Source: Shewanella schlegeliana (GTDB lineage Bacteria; Pseudomonadota; Gammaproteobacteria; Enterobacterales; Shewanellaceae). Taken from it: a stretch of DNA of 64,000 nt. A program made the position numbers and the translations under genes. A model generated the notes under the pieces. The model was not told the origin of the DNA. It saw only the letters and a list, made by a program, of their open reading frames with translations, and made no database searches. Location of the stretch: contig NZ_JAESVD010000013.1 in NCBI RefSeq assembly GCF_016765635.1, positions 1 through 64,000 of the forward strand, read 5' to 3'. Positions 53,356-62,660 of this stretch are shown piece after piece (position 1 is the stretch's first letter; every line of letters starts with the position of its first letter).

Positions 53356-54549
53356 TCAATCGTCACTCAATATACTCGCTAACACACCCACTAACGCCAA
53401 GATATCTTTCTGACAGTGGTTCGCATTGAGTGTCAGCCTAAGCCTTGAAGCATCTTTGGGAACGGTTGGTGGTCTAATAGCTCCCAGCCAAAAACCATGC
53501 TCTTTCAATCTTTTGGCAACGGCCATAGTCTTAGCTGAATTGCCAAGTATAATCGGCTGAATCGCAGTTTGAGAGTCGGTGAGTTTAATATCATGCTCTG
53601 CGCAGGCTTGCCTAAAACAGCTAATATTATTGCTCAGCTTTTCTCGCAACTCGGGCTGCTCTTTTATCACTTTTATCGCGGCGTAGGCAGCCACAGCGCT
53701 AGCAGGAGACAACGCCGTAGAGTAGATATATTGACGGGCGTTAGCGACTAAGAAATCGATTAGCTCTTGACTGCCTAGAATTGCTGCGCCCTGACCGCCC
53801 ATAGCTTTACCAAAAGTCACCAGCTGTGCATCGATTTTAATCTCATCCGACATCCGTGACGCGCCTAGACCATTTTCACCTAATACACCAAAGCCATGTG
53901 CGTCATCGACGATAAGCCAGCACTGATGTTGCTGACAAAGTGCTGACAACTCAACTAATGGTGCGAGATCACCATCCATACTAAACACACTTTCAGTAAT
54001 TAATGCGCTAGGCTTGAAGCGTTCTAAATGGCTCTTTGCACTTTCTAACTCATTGTGAGTAAAGCGCTTAAGCTTAGCGCCACTGTCCTGAACCCCATCT
54101 ATGATAGAGGCATGAATGAGCTTATCTGCCAACACTAGATCGGTTTCATTAAACAGGGTTTTCATCAGTGCGGTATTGGCACTAAAACCCGAGCAAAACA
54201 GCAGTGCCGCTTCATGTCCTGTCGCATCACACAGAGTCTGCTCAAGTTGCAGATGTGCTTGACTGTAACCAACCACTAGAGGTGACGCAGTACTGCCAAC
54301 ACCATAATCTTTTGCCCCTTGATAGAGGGCATCTATGATAATGGGGGACGTTGACAGGCCAAGGTAATCATTACTACTGAAATTAACATATGGCAAAGCA
54401 TCAACTTCGAAGTAATTGGACTGGTTAGAGTCTAAAACAAGATTGATTCGTCGCCTTAGCAGCCCCTGCTCATCTAATGATTGGTTTTTTGTGACCACCC
54501 GAGTACTCAACGATTCTTTAACAGGGTGAGTAATGGAACTTTCTGACAT
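53356..54549 (-). CDS. bioF: 8-amino-7-oxononanoate synthase BioF
   Basis: 397 residues, PLP-dependent alpha-oxoamine synthase. NFSSNDYLGLS (about residues 51-61), the Asp-His pair in IVDDAHGFGVLG (about 214-225) and the Schiff-base Lys in TFGKAMGGQG (about 247-256) are visible. It joins pimeloyl-ACP and alanine. The N-terminal extension of about 20 residues is polar. Confidence 0.93.
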   Translation of the reverse strand: MSESSITHPVKESLSTRVVTKNQSLDEQGLLRRRINLVLDSNQSNYFEVDALPYVNFSSNDYLGLSTSPIIIDALYQGAKDYGVGSTASPLVVGYSQAHLQLEQTLCDATGHEAALLFCSGFSANTALMKTLFNETDLVLADKLIHASIIDGVQDSGAKLKRFTHNELESAKSHLERFKPSALITESVFSMDGDLAPLVELSALCQQHQCWLIVDDAHGFGVLGENGLGASRMSDEIKIDAQLVTFGKAMGGQGAAILGSQELIDFLVANARQYIYSTALSPASAVAAYAAIKVIKEQPELREKLSNNISCFRQACAEHDIKLTDSQTAIQPIILGNSAKTMAVAKRLKEHGFWLGAIRPPTVPKDASRLRLTLNANHCQKDILALVGVLASILSDD

Positions 54550-54584
54550 TAAGCTTGCTCAATTTAAAGACGTAAATATCCAAT

Positions 54585-54614
54585 AAACCCACTTAAATAT
54601 CAGTAAGTGGGTTT
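54585..54614 (-). terminator. Hairpin between bioB and bioF
   Basis: AAACCCACTT (54585-54594) and AAGTGGGTTT (54605-54614), a perfect 10-bp stem on the transcribed side between bioB and bioF. Possibly a partial terminator that lowers expression of the later genes, or the end of a separate bioB transcript. Confidence 0.55.
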
Positions 54615-54718
54615 ATATAACTCTATGTCTTAGTACTAAGTAGCCGCTATCGACATAAAGCAATGAGAAGGCACTCTATAACGATAATGCCCTTATAGAT
54701 AGACAAGAGCACACGTGA

Positions 54719-55771
54719 CTAGAGTGCTCCGGCGTCATAAAATGCAGCCGATTTTTTATCTTGCTGTGCTGCTGCTTTGGCAAGCATAGCTTCATCTTGC
54801 TCTTTTGTCGCAGCTACGCCCTGCTCAGGATGTAAGCCTAGTTTCTTAAACAGGCTCATGTCATCATTCTCTTCAGGGTTTGGTGTCGTAAGCAGCTTAC
54901 AACCGTAGAAGATGGAGTTCGCCCCGGCAAAGAAACACATCGCCTGCAGCTCCTCGCTCATATTTTCACGACCCGCCGACAGACGAATTCGAGATTTAGG
55001 CATGGTAATGCGAGCTACAGCAATCGTACGCACAAACTCTAATGGATCGAGATCATCGAGCTTTTCAAATGGTGTCCCTTCAACTTTGACCAACATATTG
55101 ATAGGCACAGAATCTGGGTGTTTATCTAAATTCGCCAATTGTTGAATAAGTCCAGCGCGATCCGTTGCCGTTTCACCCATACCAACAATTCCGCCCGAAC
55201 ACACTTTCATGCCTGAAGCGCGTACATTAGACAAGGTATCGAGGCGATTTTGATAGGTACGCGTGGTAATCACGTCACCATAGTATTCTGGCGAGGTGTC
55301 TAAATTGTGATTGTAATAATCTAGCCCCGCTTTAGCCAGTTCATTAGCTTGCTCTGCAGACAGCATGCCCAATGTCATGCAAGTCTCCATCCCCAGCGCT
55401 TTAACCTCTTCAACCATCGTCTTAAGGTACGGCATATCGCGCTCTTTCGGGTTACGCCAAGCGGCTCCCATACAAAAACGCGATGCGCCAGCCGCTTTAG
55501 CGCTACGCGCTTCGGTCAAGACGGTTTCCATTGCGAGCAGGCGCTCTTTCTCAAGACCCGTGTCATAACGAGCGCTTTGAGGACAATATTTACAATCTTC
55601 TGGACAAGCACCTGTTTTTATCGACAACAAACGACTGATCTGAACTTCATTTGGATCAAACTCTTGGCGATGAATACTCTGCGCCTGAAAAAGAAGATCG
55701 TTCATAGGTAAAGCGAATAAGGCTTCAATCTCTTCACGCTTCCAGTTATTTCTTGGCTGTACTTCAGACAT
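54719..55771 (-). CDS. bioB: Biotin synthase BioB
   Basis: 350 residues from the ATG at 55771, which has AAGGGA upstream and gives the usual MSEVQPRNNWKREE start; the frame is open to 55831. The radical-SAM cluster CPEDCKYC (about residues 56-63) and further conserved Cys in SGGIVGMGET identify BioB, which inserts sulfur into dethiobiotin. Divergent from bioA. Confidence 0.95.
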   Translation of the reverse strand: MSEVQPRNNWKREEIEALFALPMNDLLFQAQSIHRQEFDPNEVQISRLLSIKTGACPEDCKYCPQSARYDTGLEKERLLAMETVLTEARSAKAAGASRFCMGAAWRNPKERDMPYLKTMVEEVKALGMETCMTLGMLSAEQANELAKAGLDYYNHNLDTSPEYYGDVITTRTYQNRLDTLSNVRASGMKVCSGGIVGMGETATDRAGLIQQLANLDKHPDSVPINMLVKVEGTPFEKLDDLDPLEFVRTIAVARITMPKSRIRLSAGRENMSEELQAMCFFAGANSIFYGCKLLTTPNPEENDDMSLFKKLGLHPEQGVAATKEQDEAMLAKAAAQQDKKSAAFYDAGAL

Positions 55772-56020
55772 GCTGTTCCCTTTTACTCTCACATTCAGCG
55801 ATAAATGCAGCGATTTATGGTGCGATGACAATCCACATTCGCACTTTGGCGAGTTTGCACTCTATCTGCTCTATTATACTTATTAACAAATTAATATTAA
55901 AAACATATAATTAACTGCATTTAATTCGTGTTTTTGGTAAATTTTTATCTTGCCTAGGATACCTTCAAGCCGTAACCTGTCAATGTCATACCATTCAAAA
56001 GGTTTACTAACGGTTAAATT

Positions 56021-57361
56021 ATGAACAAAGATATCCTATCTACTACTACGCATATCGACCTTCAATTTGACAAGGAACACTTGTGGCACCCTTATACTTC
56101 TATGGCTAATGCGCTACCAGCCTTCGGTGTTGTCGCTGCTAAAGGTGTTGAACTGCAGCTACAAGATGGTAAAACACTGATTGATGGTACGAGTTCTTGG
56201 TGGGCTTGTGTACACGGTTACAGCCACCCCAAAATTGTTGCGGCCATGCAGCAACAAGCGGCAACACTTAGCCATGTCATGTTTGGGGGCATCACACATC
56301 GTCCTGCAGTGGAGCTTGCTCGTTTACTCGTAAATATGACCAGCCCTAACTTAACCAAAGTGTTTCTAGCCGACTCCGGCTCCATCGCTGTAGAAGTCGC
56401 GATGAAAATGGCACTTCAGTATTGGCAAGGTAGAGCCAAACCTAACAAGCAGAAGATTCTCACCATAAAAAATGGCTACCACGGTGATACTTTTGCCGCC
56501 ATGAGCGTGTGCGATCCTGAAGGCGGTATGCACACCATGTTTGGTGATTTAGTCACGAAACAACTGTTCGCTCCTGCACCTCAATCTCGTTTCGATGGTG
56601 AGTTTGATCCCGAAGAGCTCAATGAAATAGCCGCTATTTTTGAAGACAATCACCAACAAATTGCCGCGTTACTCGTTGAGCCAATAATGCAAGGTGCTGG
56701 CGGTATGCGTTTCTATCACCCTGAATATTTATCAGCCCTTCGTAAACTGTGTGATAAATATGATGTACTACTCATTCTCGATGAGATAGCCACTGGATTT
56801 GGCAGAACCGGTAAGCTGTTTGCTTATGAGCATAGTGATATTGAAGCCGATATTTTATGTTTAGGAAAGGCATTAACGGGCGGCTATATTTCATTAGCAG
56901 CGACATTGTGTAGTGATGAGGTTGCTCAAGGTGTCAGTGACTCACCTGCAGGTGTGTTTATGCATGGACCTACCTTTATGGGCAATCCTCTAGCCTGCTC
57001 TGCAGCCATAGCCAGCCTTGAGCTACTCCAGGAAAATATCTGGCAAAAGCAGATCAAGTCGATTGAGACTCAACTCAAGGCAGAGTTAGCCGAAGCTACA
57101 GCTTTTGACAATGTAAAAGATGTACGAGTTTTAGGGGGGGTAGGCGTACTAGAGATGAATACCACACTCAACACTGCTGAGTTGCAACAACAGTTTGTCG
57201 ATTTAGGTGTATGGATAAGGCCTTTCTCTAATCTTATCTACATTATGCCGCCCTACTGCATAACCTCAGCTCAGCTGAGTCAATTAACTCATGCAATGAA
57301 AACGGTAGCCAAGCAGATATCCTTACCCTGCAACGAAAGCGTCTTTATTAGTCACGGTTAA
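56021..57361 (+). CDS. bioA: Adenosylmethionine-8-amino-7-oxononanoate aminotransferase BioA
   Basis: 446 residues. HLWHPYTSM (about residues 20-28), GTSSWWACVHGY (about 59-70), LILDEIATGFGRTG (about 247-260) and the PLP Lys in CLGKALTGGY (about 280-289) are typical. It makes 7,8-diaminononanoate using SAM as amino donor. Divergent from bioB with 249 bases between; no clear BirA operator found there. Confidence 0.94.
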   Translation: MNKDILSTTTHIDLQFDKEHLWHPYTSMANALPAFGVVAAKGVELQLQDGKTLIDGTSSWWACVHGYSHPKIVAAMQQQAATLSHVMFGGITHRPAVELARLLVNMTSPNLTKVFLADSGSIAVEVAMKMALQYWQGRAKPNKQKILTIKNGYHGDTFAAMSVCDPEGGMHTMFGDLVTKQLFAPAPQSRFDGEFDPEELNEIAAIFEDNHQQIAALLVEPIMQGAGGMRFYHPEYLSALRKLCDKYDVLLILDEIATGFGRTGKLFAYEHSDIEADILCLGKALTGGYISLAATLCSDEVAQGVSDSPAGVFMHGPTFMGNPLACSAAIASLELLQENIWQKQIKSIETQLKAELAEATAFDNVKDVRVLGGVGVLEMNTTLNTAELQQQFVDLGVWIRPFSNLIYIMPPYCITSAQLSQLTHAMKTVAKQISLPCNESVFISHG

Positions 57362-57763
57362 GGCCAAGCGTTACAGACGACTAGAAAGAATAATTCCGGC
57401 CGATGAGGGCTCAACCTCAAGCGGTCGAGCTATTTACCCAAGATTTTCAAACTGGCTGTCCTCTACCATTCTAAATGACCTGAGGCTAGCCAAGCCTCGG
57501 ACTCTCCTGTTTGTTTGCTCTATATCCTTAAAAATAAATCTAGAAGAGCAATCATCACGGCAAATTGAGACTAAAATAGCGACAACCCGTGAAGTACCTT
57601 GCCCGCGCGCTTAATTACCAACCTTAGATTTGGCTATAAAATGTGATTTTTTTATGATATTTCGTTTAATTTAGCCCTGAATGATAAAAATCGATAAAAT
57701 AAATTGAAAAGTATTGCTATACTTGCGCGGAATTTTAGAACGTAACTCCAATAGAGTAGAAAA
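57362..57763 (+). other. Intergenic, EF-G2 promoter and leader
   Basis: 402 bases. A short hairpin (GAGGCT and AGCCTC, near 57482-57498) may end the bioA transcript. The last 130 bases are AT-rich; TATACT at 57718-57723 could be a -10 box of the EF-G2 promoter, but no good -35 is visible. Confidence 0.35.
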
Positions 57764-59848
57764 ATGACTGATTTATCAAAGTACAGAAACATTGGTATCT
57801 TTGCTCACGTTGACGCGGGTAAGACTACTACAACTGAGCGTATCCTAAAGCTTACCGGTAAGATCCATAAGCTAGGTGAAGTGCATGACGGCGAATCAAC
57901 AACTGACTTCATGGAACAGGAAGCTGAGCGTGGTATTACCATTCAGTCTGCTGCTGTTAGTTGTTTCTGGAAAGATCACCGTTTCAACGTTATCGACACC
58001 CCTGGTCACGTTGACTTTACAGTAGAAGTTTACCGTTCTCTTAAAGTTCTTGATGGCGGTATCGGTGTATTCTGTGGTTCTGGTGGTGTTGAGCCACAAT
58101 CAGAAACTAACTGGCGTTATGCTAACGAATCTGAAGTTGCTCGTATCATCTTCGTAAACAAGTTAGACCGTATGGGTGCTGACTTCTTACGTGTTGTTAA
58201 GCAAACTAAAGACGTACTAGCTGCTAACCCGCTAGTAATGGTACTTCCAATTGGTATCGAAGATGAGTTCAGTGGTGTTGTTGACCTACTAACTCGTAAA
58301 GCATACGTTTGGGATGATACTGGTGAAGCTGAAAACTACACAGTAACTGACGTTCCAGCTGACATGGTTGACCAAGTTGAAGAATACCGTGAAATGCTAA
58401 TCGAGACTGCGGTTGAGATGGACGACGACCTAATGGAATCTTACATGGAAGGCGAAGAGCCATCTATGGAAGACATTAAGCGTTGTATCCGTGCTGGTAC
58501 TCGTGACATGACTTTCTTCCCAACATACTGTGGTTCTGCATTCAAGAACAAAGGTATGCAGCTTCTTCTTGACGCAGTTGTTGATTACCTACCAGATCCA
58601 GTAGAAGTTGATCCACAGCCTCTAACTGACGAAGAAGGTAATGAAACTGGTGAGTTTGCTTTAGTTTCTATCGACGAGCCACTAAAAGCACTAGCATTCA
58701 AGATCATGGATGACCGTTTCGGTGCACTAACATTCGTACGTATCTACTCAGGTCAGCTACGTAAAGGCGACACGATTCTTAACAGTGCAACTGGTAAGAC
58801 TGAGCGTATCGGCCGTATGTGTGAGATGCAAGCAGACGAGCGTAACGAGCTAGACTACGCACAAGCTGGTGACATCATCGCGATCGTTGGTATGAAGAAC
58901 GTACAAACTGGTCACACTCTATGTGATGTTAAGCACCCTTGTACTCTTGAAGCAATGGTATTCCCAGAGCCAGTAATCTCTATCGCTGTAGCACCAAAAG
59001 ACAAAGGTGGTTCAGAGAAGATGGGTATCGCTATCGGTAAGATGATCGCTGAAGATCCATCATTCCGCGTAGAGACTGACGAAGACTCAGGCGAAACTAT
59101 CCTTAAAGGTATGGGTGAGCTTCACCTAGACATTAAGGTAGATATCCTTAAGCGTACATACGGCGTTGAGCTAATTGTAGGTGAGCCTCAAGTTGCATAC
59201 CGTGAAACTATCACTCGTGAAATCGAAGATAGCTACACGCACAAGAAGCAATCTGGTGGTTCTGGTCAGTTCGGTAAGATCGACTACGTTATCCGTCCAG
59301 GCGAAGCTAACACTGGTTTGACGTTCAAATCTTCTGTTGTTGGTGGTAACGTTCCTAAGGAATTCTGGCCAGCAGTTGAGAAAGGTTTCGCTAGCATGAT
59401 GAACACCGGTACTGTTGCTGGTTTCCCTGTGTTAGACGTTGAATTCGAACTTAAAGATGGTGCTTTCCACGCAGTTGACTCGTCAGCTATCGCGTTCGAA
59501 ATCGCTGCTAAAGGCGCATTCCGTCAATCTATGCCAAAAGCTGGCGCACAACTTCTTGAGCCTATCATGAACGTTGACGTATTCAGCCCAGATGACAACG
59601 TTGGTGACGTAATTGGTGACCTTAACCGTCGTCGTGGTATGATCAAAGACCAAAACGCTGGTGTAACAGGTGTTCGTATTAAGGCTGACGTACCACTTTC
59701 AGAAATGTTCGGTTACATCGGTTCACTACGTACTATGACTTCTGGTCGTGGCCAATTCTCTATGGAATTCGCTCACTACGCACAGTGTCCAAACAGTGTT
59801 TCTGAGAAAGTTATCGCTGAAGTTAAAGAAAGAAACGCTAAGAAGTAA
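57764..59848 (+). CDS. Elongation factor G, second copy outside the str operon
   Basis: 694 residues with all five EF-G domains. G1 is AHVDAGKTTTTER (about 14-26), G3 DTPGHVDF, G4 NKLDRMG and G5 GSAFKNKG. Downstream blocks GMGELHLDIKVDIL and SGRGQFSMEFAHYAQCP mark domains III-V. Codon use is strongly biased (many GTT, GCT, CGT, GGT), which suggests high expression. It is not beside rpsL/rpsG/tuf, so it is the second EF-G paralogue seen in Shewanella and Vibrio relatives. It may serve translocation or recycling; the division of labour is not visible. Confidence 0.93.
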   Translation: MTDLSKYRNIGIFAHVDAGKTTTTERILKLTGKIHKLGEVHDGESTTDFMEQEAERGITIQSAAVSCFWKDHRFNVIDTPGHVDFTVEVYRSLKVLDGGIGVFCGSGGVEPQSETNWRYANESEVARIIFVNKLDRMGADFLRVVKQTKDVLAANPLVMVLPIGIEDEFSGVVDLLTRKAYVWDDTGEAENYTVTDVPADMVDQVEEYREMLIETAVEMDDDLMESYMEGEEPSMEDIKRCIRAGTRDMTFFPTYCGSAFKNKGMQLLLDAVVDYLPDPVEVDPQPLTDEEGNETGEFALVSIDEPLKALAFKIMDDRFGALTFVRIYSGQLRKGDTILNSATGKTERIGRMCEMQADERNELDYAQAGDIIAIVGMKNVQTGHTLCDVKHPCTLEAMVFPEPVISIAVAPKDKGGSEKMGIAIGKMIAEDPSFRVETDEDSGETILKGMGELHLDIKVDILKRTYGVELIVGEPQVAYRETITREIEDSYTHKKQSGGSGQFGKIDYVIRPGEANTGLTFKSSVVGGNVPKEFWPAVEKGFASMMNTGTVAGFPVLDVEFELKDGAFHAVDSSAIAFEIAAKGAFRQSMPKAGAQLLEPIMNVDVFSPDDNVGDVIGDLNRRRGMIKDQNAGVTGVRIKADVPLSEMFGYIGSLRTMTSGRGQFSMEFAHYAQCPNSVSEKVIAEVKERNAKK

Positions 59849-59877
59849 TTATTACTCTTAGAAGTTAACTCTTTAAT

Positions 59878-59912
59878 AAAAGCCTATAGGTGCAAACCTA
59901 TAGGCTTTTTTA
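59878..59912 (+). terminator. Terminator of EF-G2
   Basis: AAGCCTATAGGT and ACCTATAGGCTT around a 4-base loop, followed by TTTTTT. Confidence 0.93.
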
Positions 59913-60047
59913 TTGGCTTAAATTCGGCTAATCTGCTTTGCAACAGCTCAACACTCTTCTAACTAAATAGAGTAAAAAGTGAGAAAGGTAGCAATGTAAG
60001 CTCGTTTCTTGGCTGGTTAAGAGCTCTACTCGCAGATGATGATCTTG

Positions 60048-60512
60048 CTATAAGGCTTCAAATGCCCTTGCCATACGAGTAATACTACTTAGAGAAACCC
60101 TGTGTTTATTTCTATCGGCACATAATAACAGGTGCTCCTTATTCTTAGGTTCACCAATTTGTTGGATCTGAATTTGATAACCCTCAGCCTTAGCTGCGGC
60201 GCAATAGCCCTCAAATTCCCACTGTGCCATATTAGTATTATCACAGATCACCACTGGCACTTTATTGGCTATGGCGTGAATAAACCGAGTCAGATTGAGC
60301 TGATGATATTTTGATAAATGCTTCGGTTCGAAGCGATACTCCCCCTCTTGATAGAAAAACTCATCGGTTGAGCAAACTTTATATTGAGCGGTATCCTTCT
60401 TAGGTAAGCTATTAATATATTCCTCTACCCAGTAGCTTTTTCCACTTCCAGGCAAACCGCGCATTATGATCGCGAGCCCATTAAAATCGGTATCATTCAC
60501 TAAACTATTCAC
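60048..60512 (-). CDS. P-loop ATPase/kinase of the AAA_33 (polynucleotide-kinase-like) type
   Basis: 154 residues. Walker A GLPGSGKSYW (about residues 19-28), an Asp pair in CSTDEFFY (about 48-55), and VVICDNTNMAQWEF (about 87-100), which is typical of the NEDD4BP2/T4 Pnk-like kinase group. Substrate unknown. It starts 13 bases after the cobB stop, so the two are co-transcribed. Confidence 0.8.
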   Translation of the reverse strand: MNSLVNDTDFNGLAIIMRGLPGSGKSYWVEEYINSLPKKDTAQYKVCSTDEFFYQEGEYRFEPKHLSKYHQLNLTRFIHAIANKVPVVICDNTNMAQWEFEGYCAAAKAEGYQIQIQQIGEPKNKEHLLLCADRNKHRVSLSSITRMARAFEAL

Positions 60513-60525
60513 CTAAAGCGTTCTC

Positions 60526-61251
60526 CTAAAGTAGGTCACTGATTACCTTACCACTAAGAATATTGTCAACTAACCTAGGGACAAGTTCGCTCGCCTTCCC
60601 TTCCAAGTGGTACTGAAACTGGCTATGACGATCCACTGGCATAATATTAACTTCTACAGTCTGCGCTCCATGATGATTAGCAGTATCAACAAACCCCGCA
60701 GCGGGATAGACAGTGCCCGATGTACCTATAGCGATAAAAAGGTCACAACTATCGAGCGCATGCTGAATTCTATCTAAACCTATTGGCATCTCGCCAAACC
60801 ACACGATATGCGGCCTTAACCTTTGTGCAGGAATACAGCAGGTACAGGTATGCTCAGGTCCAAAAGGCTCTCTCAGTACAAAGGTCTGCTTAGAGCGTGG
60901 ACATCGGCCCTTTGATAATTCACCATGCATATGTAAAAGCCGCTTAGAACCGCCTCTCTCATGCAGATCATCGATGTTTTGAGTCACAACTAACAAATCA
61001 CCTTCAAACTCCTGCTCAAGTTTTGCTAACGCAATATGACTCGCATTAGGCTCTATCGAACCATCATGAAACTGGCGCCAACGCTCATTATAAAAACGTT
61101 CGACCAACAGCGGATTGTTGGCATAGCCTTCAGGTGTCGCGACCTCTTCAATATTGTGTTGCTCCCATAGTCCATCTTGATCTCGAAAGGTACGTAACCC
61201 TGATTCCGCTGAGATCCCTGCTCCGGTCAATATTACAATCTGCTGGTACAT
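60526..61251 (-). CDS. cobB: NAD-dependent protein deacylase CobB (sirtuin)
   Basis: 241 residues. GAGISAESGLRTFRDQDGLW (residues 10-29) binds NAD, VTQNIDDLHERGG (about 89-101) and the catalytic His in HMHGE (about 108) follow. Only part of the zinc cysteine set is conserved (C118, then the CTCC cluster near 135-138), as in other bacterial class III sirtuins. It removes acetyl or succinyl groups from lysines. Confidence 0.92.
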   Translation of the reverse strand: MYQQIVILTGAGISAESGLRTFRDQDGLWEQHNIEEVATPEGYANNPLLVERFYNERWRQFHDGSIEPNASHIALAKLEQEFEGDLLVVTQNIDDLHERGGSKRLLHMHGELSKGRCPRSKQTFVLREPFGPEHTCTCCIPAQRLRPHIVWFGEMPIGLDRIQHALDSCDLFIAIGTSGTVYPAAGFVDTANHHGAQTVEVNIMPVDRHSQFQYHLEGKASELVPRLVDNILSGKVISDLL

Positions 61252-61518
61252 CTAGGGTCCTTTTCGTTTACTTTGTAATTATTCTGCCTGTTTGTAGGCA
61301 TAGATGACATTAGGCGTTAGTATAAATGGGCAATAACAATACAAAATCCATGGTTAAATTGCTTGTTTTATATCTAGTTACTGGCTTTTATTTGTTAAAG
61401 GCGCTTTATTGCAAGATCAAAGGTTTAAGTTTTCAACTTGTACACATATAATGGCTTTAATACCCACAAATGAACGGATTAACTTATAGCTAATCGTTCT
61501 GCAATCAAGAGATCAATA

Positions 61519-61950
61519 ATGACAGATGGAAATCAAGCGCTAAAAAAAGCGGGTTTGAAAGTGACCTTACCACGAGTCAAAATTTTAGAATTGATGCAAG
61601 AGCCCGAGAATCAACACATCAGTGCTGAGGACCTCTATAAGAAATTACTCGACATTGGGGAAGAGATAGGGCTTGCAACTGTCTACCGAGTACTGAACCA
61701 ATTCGATGATGCGGGCATTGTGACTCGTCACCACTTCGAGAGTGGTAAAGCAGTTTTTGAACTTTCAACACAGCAGCACCATGATCATTTAGTATGCCTA
61801 TCGTGTGGTAAAGTTATCGAGTTCTCAGATGAAGTGATTGAACGCCGTCAAGATGAAATTGCGATGAAGCATAACATCAAACTGACCAACCACAGTTTAT
61901 ATCTCTATGGAATATGCACTAACGATCAGTGCGACCACGCCGATAGCTAA
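61519..61950 (+). CDS. fur: Ferric uptake regulator Fur
   Basis: 143 residues. Winged-helix DNA-binding half KKAGLKVTLPRVKILELMQ to ATVYRVLNQFDDAGIV (about 9-70), then the metal-binding half with HHDHLVCLSCGKVIEF (about 87-102), the C-x2-C pair and a C-terminal CTNDQC. The HHDH motif is the Fur regulatory iron site. Upstream 61252-61518 is intergenic and should hold the promoter. Terminator follows. Confidence 0.93.
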   Translation: MTDGNQALKKAGLKVTLPRVKILELMQEPENQHISAEDLYKKLLDIGEEIGLATVYRVLNQFDDAGIVTRHHFESGKAVFELSTQQHHDHLVCLSCGKVIEFSDEVIERRQDEIAMKHNIKLTNHSLYLYGICTNDQCDHADS

Positions 61951-61962
61951 TGCTAATCAAGA

Positions 61963-61991
61963 CAAAAAAACCAGCTTATGCTGGTTTTTTT
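61963..61991 (+). terminator. Terminator of fur
   Basis: AAAAAAACCAGC and GCTGGTTTTTTT with a short loop; T-runs on both strands, also serving the convergent gene ending at 62007. Confidence 0.9.
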
Positions 61992-62006
61992 ACGTCTGTA
62001 AAAAAC

Positions 62007-62507
62007 CTATAGCACTTTATGAAACACATTCACCTTATGTCCCATAAATTTATCCCGGTTGCGCTCTGTCATCCCAAGTTTTCGTGCCACGCCCTCTGAG
62101 CCCTTGTTACCCAATAAAATAAGTGCAATAGCTTCGTGAATATCATAATCCTTAAACCGCGCCAAAGCTGCAGTTCCAGCCTCAAAGCCGATCCCTTTCC
62201 CCCAATACTGAGGCAGATAGCGGTAACCAAGTTCGACTTCATTAAATTCTGTGATAAGTTTTGGGCCACAGAATCCGATCACTTTAGCATCCGCTTTATG
62301 CTCTACCGCCCATCGGCCATAACCAAGCTCACGATAATTAGCTAAAATAACGTTTTCCAAAATATCACTGGCCTGCGATATAGAGGTCATGGGAGCGCCA
62401 GGAATGTAAGTCAGGACTTTAGGTAGACTGTTTAGTAAAAAGAGTGCCTCGGTATCTCTCACTTCAAAATGACGTAAGATAAGCCTGTCAGTCTCAGCAA
62501 TAATCAC
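62007..62507 (-). CDS. GNAT family N-acetyltransferase
   Basis: 166 residues. TDRLILRHFEVRDTEALFLLNS (residues 6-27), VELGYRYLPQYWGKGIGFEAGTAAL (about 91-115) and NKGSEGVARKLGM (about 133-145) belong to the RimJ/RimL-like Acetyltransf_3 group. Acceptor unknown. Convergent with fur. Confidence 0.82.
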   Translation of the reverse strand: MIIAETDRLILRHFEVRDTEALFLLNSLPKVLTYIPGAPMTSISQASDILENVILANYRELGYGRWAVEHKADAKVIGFCGPKLITEFNEVELGYRYLPQYWGKGIGFEAGTAALARFKDYDIHEAIALILLGNKGSEGVARKLGMTERNRDKFMGHKVNVFHKVL

Positions 62508-62660
62508 AATTAACTCCTTTTCAATCTACTTCCATACTAAACAACTAATATACCCATATTCTGTTTAGTTTAGAAAGTATTAAAACATATTTGCTTAAGC
62601 TACCTTTATAGCGTTCAATAAACTCATGCCGTAATGAAGTCTGTAACAAAGGAATGCTTT

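Noticed and set aside
55966..56010. BirA operator between bioB and bioA
   Set aside because: GGTTTACTA at 56001 resembles one half-site, but the other half does not occur at the required spacing.
57695..57723. Sigma-70 promoter of EF-G2
   Set aside because: TATACT could be the -10 box, but no acceptable -35 is found 16-18 bases upstream, so it is not listed as a promoter.
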